The position numbers and the translations under genes are program-made. A model generated the notes under the pieces. That model saw only the letters and a program-made list of their open reading frames with translations, did no database searches and had not been told where the DNA came from. This document shows positions 61,146 through 64,000 of a stretch of DNA of 64,000 bases, one piece after another. Every line of letters starts with the position of its first letter. Positions within the stretch are counted from its first letter, which is position 1. The stretch is from assembly GCA_017307755.1 (NCBI GenBank), contig JAFKGQ010000019.1, positions 5,001 to 69,000 of the forward strand, given 5' to 3'. The DNA comes from Chitinophagaceae bacterium. Its GTDB lineage: Bacteria > Bacteroidota > Bacteroidia > Chitinophagales > Chitinophagaceae.

Positions 61146-64000
61146 GTGAAATTGTCATTCCCCCAACAACCATGCAAGCTTTTATGGCTTTTGTCATTCC
61201 AGCTTCTTTTTTTTGCAGCATCGGCACAGAATGCCCGGCCCACGGTCAGCGGGATCGTAAAGAATGAAGACGGGCTCATTCTCAACAGCGCGGTAGTCGA
61301 AGCCCAGAGTGCGGAGAATGTAAAAGTTGCAACGACGACTACCAACGAAAAAGGTCTGTTCCAGTTCCCCAAACTGCCCCTGGGCGGTCCCTATCGCTTC
61401 ATCTTCAGCCATGTCGGCTATGCCACGGATACCCTGAGCGGGTATATGATCAGCGACAACACGCGACTGGCCTTATCCGTCAGTCTCCGGCAAAAGAACC
61501 AGGAGTTGGGACAGGTAGTTGTCACCGCGCTGGGTATTGTTCAGCGAAAAACCTCCCTTGGCTATGCCACCCAGGAAGTCAAAGGCACGACCATCAATGA
61601 AGCGCGGGATAACAATTTTGTCAATTCTTTATCCGGCAGAGTAGCCGGGGTGAATATCATTTCCGCAGCCGGCGTAGGCAGCAGCGCCCGTATCACTATC
61701 CGGGGTGAATCTTCTCTTAACTATCAGAAAAATCAACCGTTGATCATCGTGGACGGCATACCTGTCGGCAACGACCCCGTACAGAACAATGGCTCGGATA
61801 CCAATCCTGATTTTGGAAGCTCGATCGGGGAGTTCAATCCGGCGGATATCGAGTCCGTCAATGTCCTGAAAGGCGCTGCCGCCTCCGCATTATATGGCTC
61901 CAGGGCGGCCAATGGCGCCCTGGTCATTACTACTAAATCCGGCAAAGGCAAAAGGGGCATCGGCGTTACTTATACAGGAGGATATACCTGGGAAAACCCG
62001 TTGAGGCTGCCAAAATTCCAAAACTCCTTTGGCGGCGGTCAAAACGGTCAATATAAAGGCTCGAACTTTGGATACGATAATAACGGACTCTATCCCAACG
62101 GCATCAATGAAGACTGGGATGAAAGCTGGGGCCCGGCACTGGATGGTACGCTGATCCCCCAGTTCGACTCCCCGACCAAGAACGGTTTTCGCGGAGGGGA
62201 TGTCTACCTGACTAACCGGGGCGATATTATCCCAACACCCTTTATCGCCTATCCAAATAATATGAAGGATTTTTTTGTCACGGGTCATACCCGCTTCAAC
62301 TCCGTCGCACTTGCCGGGAGCAACGATGTCGCCACCTACCGGCTCTCCTATACCAATAACCAGGAGTTGGGTATTGTTCCCAACAATAATCTTACACGCA
62401 ATACTTTTGCGCTAAAAACGAATTATAAGATATCCGATCAACTGACCGCGGAAGCTTCTGCGAATTATACCAAAACGCTCAGCTCCAGCCGTCCTGATCT
62501 GGGTTATGGACATGGCACTCCGATGTACGAATTCGTTTGGTTCAACAGGAATGTCAACATCAACGCCCTCCGCAAGTATTGGATACCCGGTCTGGAGGGT
62601 CTTCAGCAGTTCTCCCAGGACTATGGCAATGGTCATGACAACCCTTTCTTTTATGCATTTGAGAGTCCCAGCGGACAAAACAAGGATCAATTATATGGGA
62701 ATATCAAACTGACCTATAAGATCCTCGATAACCTCAGCATTATGGGCCGGGTGGGGACCGACTACTTCAATGACTTCAGACCCCGTCGCCAGGCCTACAG
62801 CAGCAGCAACTCGCTGCAGGGACTTTATCAGGAAACGACGCTCAAATACCAGGAGAATAACTATGACTTTCTGATCAACTACAATACGCAGCTGAACAAT
62901 ATCCATTTCGATATCTCGGCCGGGGGCAATACGATGGAAAGAAGCCGTAACAACCGGCTGGCTACCGCATACTCGCTAATCATACCGGGCGTCTATAATC
63001 TCAGCAACGCCGGCTCCCCTGTACAGAACATCCCCTATGATGAGAACAGAAGGACCAATAGTTTATATGCATTTGTCCAGATGGACTACGAGGGGAAGGT
63101 ATTTGTCAATGTCACAGGTCGTAACGACTGGTCAAGCACATTGCCGGCGGCACACAACTCCTACTTCTATCCCTCGGTCAATACGAGCATCCTGCTGAAC
63201 AGGATCTTCTCGCTGCCGGCGAGCATAGACCTTTTCAAATTCCGGGCTGCCTATGCACAGGCGGGCAACGATGCCGACCCCTATAATATCTATACGACCT
63301 ATGGTTATCAGCAATTGTGGGGAGGCATACCTTCTTTGGCGGAAAGCTCTACGCTCAACAACCTGGACCTCAAACCCGAAAAAAGCGCTACTATAGAACT
63401 CGGCACCGAACTGCAGCTTTTCAGGAACAGGCTGGGACTCGATCTTACTGTTTATAAAACGAACTCAAAAAACCAGATACTTCCCCTGCCTACCCCGAAT
63501 TCGTCGGGCTATGACGCCCGGGTCATCAACGCAGGTCAGATCTCCAACAAGGGTATCGAGGTCACGCTCAATACTGTACCCGTCCGCACGAGCAGCGGTC
63601 TGGAATGGGACCTGAATATCAATTTCTCCCGTAACATCAGCAAAGTAGTGGCGCTCTATCCGGGTGATGATAAGATCGTACAGGCAGCTCCGGGGGAAGA
63701 CGCGACCATCGAAGCCAGGGTAGGTCAACGTATGGGAGCACTTTATGGACCGGGCTTTCAGCGTGTGACCACCGGATCGCTGAAAGGAATGCCCATCGTA
63801 GGGGCCAACGGTCTTATGCAGGTGACCGCCACTTCCATCTATCTGGGAAATATTAACCCCGACTGGACCATGGGGGTAGGCAACAGGGTGTCTTTTAAAG
63901 GTTTTTATCTCGACTTCCTGTTTGACATCAATAAAGGGGGAGTAATGGTATCCCGCTTTATCAACAAGGCCATCGGCGCGGGACAATTGATCGAGACGGC
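61146..64000 (+). CDS. SusC/RagA family TonB-dependent receptor, partial
   Basis: Runs off the window after about 951 codons. I place the start at GTG 61146 (reads MKLSFPQQPCKLLWLLSF, signal peptide cut after AASAQ). A regulatory beta domain (TVSGIVKNEDGLILNSAVVEAQ) precedes the plug: QVVVTALGIVQRKTSLGYATQEV, NQPLIIVDGIPVGND, NVLKGAAASALYGSRAANGALVITTKSG; then barrel strands. No N-terminal secretin/TonB signalling domain is evident, although the sigma/FecR pair precedes it. A SusD gene would be expected beyond the edge. Confidence 0.93.
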   Translation, partial: MKLSFPQQPCKLLWLLSFQLLFFAASAQNARPTVSGIVKNEDGLILNSAVVEAQSAENVKVATTTTNEKGLFQFPKLPLGGPYRFIFSHVGYATDTLSGYMISDNTRLALSVSLRQKNQELGQVVVTALGIVQRKTSLGYATQEVKGTTINEARDNNFVNSLSGRVAGVNIISAAGVGSSARITIRGESSLNYQKNQPLIIVDGIPVGNDPVQNNGSDTNPDFGSSIGEFNPADIESVNVLKGAAASALYGSRAANGALVITTKSGKGKRGIGVTYTGGYTWENPLRLPKFQNSFGGGQNGQYKGSNFGYDNNGLYPNGINEDWDESWGPALDGTLIPQFDSPTKNGFRGGDVYLTNRGDIIPTPFIAYPNNMKDFFVTGHTRFNSVALAGSNDVATYRLSYTNNQELGIVPNNNLTRNTFALKTNYKISDQLTAEASANYTKTLSSSRPDLGYGHGTPMYEFVWFNRNVNINALRKYWIPGLEGLQQFSQDYGNGHDNPFFYAFESPSGQNKDQLYGNIKLTYKILDNLSIMGRVGTDYFNDFRPRRQAYSSSNSLQGLYQETTLKYQENNYDFLINYNTQLNNIHFDISAGGNTMERSRNNRLATAYSLIIPGVYNLSNAGSPVQNIPYDENRRTNSLYAFVQMDYEGKVFVNVTGRNDWSSTLPAAHNSYFYPSVNTSILLNRIFSLPASIDLFKFRAAYAQAGNDADPYNIYTTYGYQQLWGGIPSLAESSTLNNLDLKPEKSATIELGTELQLFRNRLGLDLTVYKTNSKNQILPLPTPNSSGYDARVINAGQISNKGIEVTLNTVPVRTSSGLEWDLNINFSRNISKVVALYPGDDKIVQAAPGEDATIEARVGQRMGALYGPGFQRVTTGSLKGMPIVGANGLMQVTATSIYLGNINPDWTMGVGNRVSFKGFYLDFLFDINKGGVMVSRFINKAIGAGQLIET

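Noticed and set aside
1..64000. CRISPR arrays, transposases, integrases, rRNA genes
   Set aside because: I looked for regular spaced repeats, DDE/tyrosine recombinase motifs and conserved rRNA sequence and found none.

Overview
The window looks like chromosomal DNA of a Bacteroidota bacterium, most likely Chitinophagaceae (Chitinophaga-like). I infer this from two SusC/RagA receptors, one with its SusD partner, from DUF4476, DUF6660 and FecR-DUF4974 proteins, from an RND pump fused to a TolC-type domain, and from promoters of the Bacteroidota type (TTTG, about 20 bp, TAnnTTTG). No taxonomic search was possible.

Layout. 1-14.4 kb is mostly housekeeping: truA, a DUF4476 protein, an M1 aminopeptidase, a lemA-TPM-TPM operon, a DUF6807 (PmoA-like) gene beside a Tat-exported Gfo/Idh/MocA oxidoreductase and an MDR dehydrogenase, then pgk and gapA, an SRPBCC protein and one intact tRNA-Glu(TTC). 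14.4-24.3 kb is a patchwork island. Behind the tRNA, copies of its 3' end recur at 16.44, 20.61, 21.8 and 24.26 kb, increasingly decayed with distance, and they bracket small modules of immunity, toxin-antitoxin, membrane and ATPase genes plus gene debris. A possible further scar is at 37.24 kb. No integrase is present.

24.3-37.3 kb carries a TPR lipoprotein, a lipid acyltransferase and a fatty-acid desaturase, a regulator/MFS block, a SusC-SusD pair and a methyltransferase relic. 37.4-53.4 kb is an accessory stretch of small-molecule and stress functions: a RibD-like reductase, VOC proteins (one frameshifted), a TetR-monooxygenase pair, an ArsR-SRPBCC pair, a rifamycin phosphotransferase-like enzyme, an aldo/keto reductase with an AraC regulator, a putative HExxH effector beside a DUF4240 protein, YceI, a methyltransferase, and an NmrA/AraC pair.

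53.4-59.3 kb is a heavy-metal RND efflux locus: a DUF6660 protein, a CusA-type pump fused to its outer-membrane channel, and a CusB-type adaptor. 59.4-64 kb is a sigma factor, an anti-sigma FecR and a SusC-type receptor that runs off the window.

The most unusual observations are: (1) the graded series of tRNA-Glu 3'-end scars, one of which coincides with the breakpoint of a truncated higA; (2) a 35-residue tail of what looks like a polymorphic toxin, overlapping the next gene start as TAATG; (3) a c-type cytochrome lipoprotein interrupted by a single in-frame TGA; (4) a palindromic, apparently leaderless promoter of a DUF4143 ATPase with a geneless copy 2.6 kb away; (5) a hairpin element whose two copies have different but self-complementary stems and a conserved 14-nt loop, flanking the DUF6807 gene; (6) the HEFGH protein / DUF4240 pair.
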